NCBI GenBank assembly: GCA_018296165.2
Contig: JACKQL020000053.1
Span: 62,001 to 126,000, forward strand
Direction of reading: 5' to 3'
DNA: 64,000 nucleotides
DNA from: Termitomyces sp. T153
Lineage: Eukaryota; Basidiomycota; Agaricomycetes; Agaricales; Lyophyllaceae
Shown: positions 63,190 to 64,000 of the stretch, piece by piece
Layout: each line of letters opens with the position of its first letter
Numbering within the stretch: the stretch's first letter is position 1
Translations under genes and position numbers: made by a program
Notes under the pieces: model-generated
Told to the model about the DNA's origin: nothing
Databases searched by the model: none
What the model saw: the letters and a program-made list of their open reading frames with translations, nothing else

Positions 63190-64000
63190 ATGGTCAGTTT
63201 GATCCCACAATCTCCTATAGAATCTGCCCATACCAAGCTTGATACAGGTCAACCTTCTAACATTCTTTACTCATACCTTCATACAAATTTTGTACGTATT
63301 TTCGTCACTCACCTACCATGTCCCTAGCTTACTCCCATTCTCCTCGCTGTTAGAACACAGAGAACTACCTCCTGACACCCTCGCCCCAAGGCGATCTTTG
63401 TGTTGCCAAGCTTTTTCCGCCTCGTAAAGAGGGAGGAAAGGCCTCAGTCTCGGACCCAGGCCACTCGTCTCCAGCATCTTCTCGAGTCGTTCGCTGCGAG
63501 GCCTCGCGTAACCTGAAATGGTCAATCGCTAACACCGGTGTCATCTCTCCGATATACAAACTTTCCCTCCCATCGCCCGATTCGGCGGATCTTCCACTGT
63601 TCCAGATTTCCAAGCCCAATCCCAATGCGGCATTCTGGAGTATGTTTTACTTCGCTTATGCTGGCCATAATATACCCCCAAAGCGCATCGAATTCGGTAA
63701 GATTCAGAAGAACCCACCTGGTCCGAATGGCGGGGGAACTCGAATTAGCATCACTGGAAAGACTCCTGAGGAAAAGGCTGTTTGGCAAACCCTGGGAGAA
63801 GGGAATGAAGATTGTGTTGAATGGGTCGTACTGTGTGCGGCATTGAATCTACTTGAGTGAGTTCATTGCGTCTCTACTATTCTGCAGTTTTGAAATTAAA
63901 CGAAAAAAAAAACAGTGATGAGATTATGAAAGCCGCCGAGAAGAATCCACCTCCTGCCCCACCTGGTAACGGTGTACCAGCTGGTCGCTCTGCACCTGTC
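63190..64000 (+). CDS. Unrecognised protein, 3' end beyond window
   Basis: Partial gene running off the window; family not recognised. Proposed exon 1 (63190-63247) reads MVSLIPQSPIESAHTKLDT. A 111-base intron ending aacacag (63358) joins ENYLLTPSPQGDLCVAKLFP in the same frame. The long second exon continues RKEGGKASVSDPGHSS, CEASRNLKWSIANTGVISPI, PNAAFWSMFYFAYAGHNIPP KRIEF and GTRISITGKTPEEKAVWQTL, ending EWVVLCAALNLL. After another intron it reads DDEIMKAAEKNPPPAPPGN. The sequence is even, unrepetitive and clearly coding, rich in Pro, Lys and Ser, with no membrane segment or signal peptide. The first exon is uncertain; a later start is possible. Confidence 0.6.

Noticed and set aside
63001..63252. 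Minus-strand frame with basic C-terminus (MLRREMKKKLAATIA)
   Set aside because: Overlaps the proposed first exon of the plus-strand gene, passes through a C/G-rich promoter-like stretch, and shows no conserved pattern.

Overview
The window is nuclear DNA of a filamentous basidiomycete, most likely an Agaricomycete (mushroom-forming fungus). Evidence: compact genes cut by many introns of about 50-65 bases with fungal GT...CTRAY...AG signals, gene spacing of 50-500 bases, and basidiomycete versions of several proteins (serine-rich GPI-anchored cupredoxin, Shr3, Gid2/Rmd5, Hmt2-type sulfide:quinone oxidoreductase, Zn2Cys6 regulator). Coordinates for multi-exon genes run from the start codon to the stop codon. 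They were rebuilt by joining open frames at splice sites, so they extend beyond the single longest frame.

Layout. 0-10 kb: sulfide:quinone oxidoreductase (-), Mso1-like exocytosis protein (+), cupredoxin (+), NEPRO/Rmp1-like nucleolar protein (-) divergent from AP-1 beta-adaptin (+). 10-20 kb: OTU deubiquitinase (-), a MITE-like inverted-repeat element, an smgGDS-like ARM protein (+), a long inverted repeat enclosing a small two-exon ORF, a peroxisomal enoyl-CoA isomerase (+), an amino acid permease (+). 20-31 kb: pirin (+), NSA1 (-), RMD5 E3 ligase (+), TBC1D5-like Rab GAP (+), SDH1 (+). 31-43 kb: SPF45 (-), RsfS (-), SHR3 (+), LETM1 (-), ALKBH1 (+), ribosomal protein eS21 (+), GYP7 Rab GAP (+), aprataxin/HNT3 (+). 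43-64 kb: Gfo/Idh/MocA oxidoreductase (-), a coiled-coil protein (-) overlapping PIG-Y (+), SFI1 (-), Zn2Cys6 regulator (-), PhoD phosphatase (+), Hsp70 (-), PP2A B56 subunit RTS1 (-), and the 5' part of an unrecognised protein (+).

Most content is housekeeping, in alternating divergent and convergent pairs. Themes recur by chance or loosely: mitochondria (SQR, SDH1, RsfS, LETM1), membrane traffic (AP-1, Mso1, two Rab GAPs, Shr3 with one of its likely client permeases), ribosome and RNA biogenesis (NSA1, NEPRO, eS21, SPF45), and nucleic acid repair (HNT3, ALKBH1). I saw no CRISPR array, secondary-metabolite cluster, rRNA or tRNA gene. The least ordinary elements are the long inverted repeat around 14.6-15.5 kb with its enclosed small gene, the MITE-like element at 11 kb, a GC-AG intron in SDH1, the antisense-overlapping starts at 46.1 kb, and a candidate small ORF immediately upstream of RTS1.
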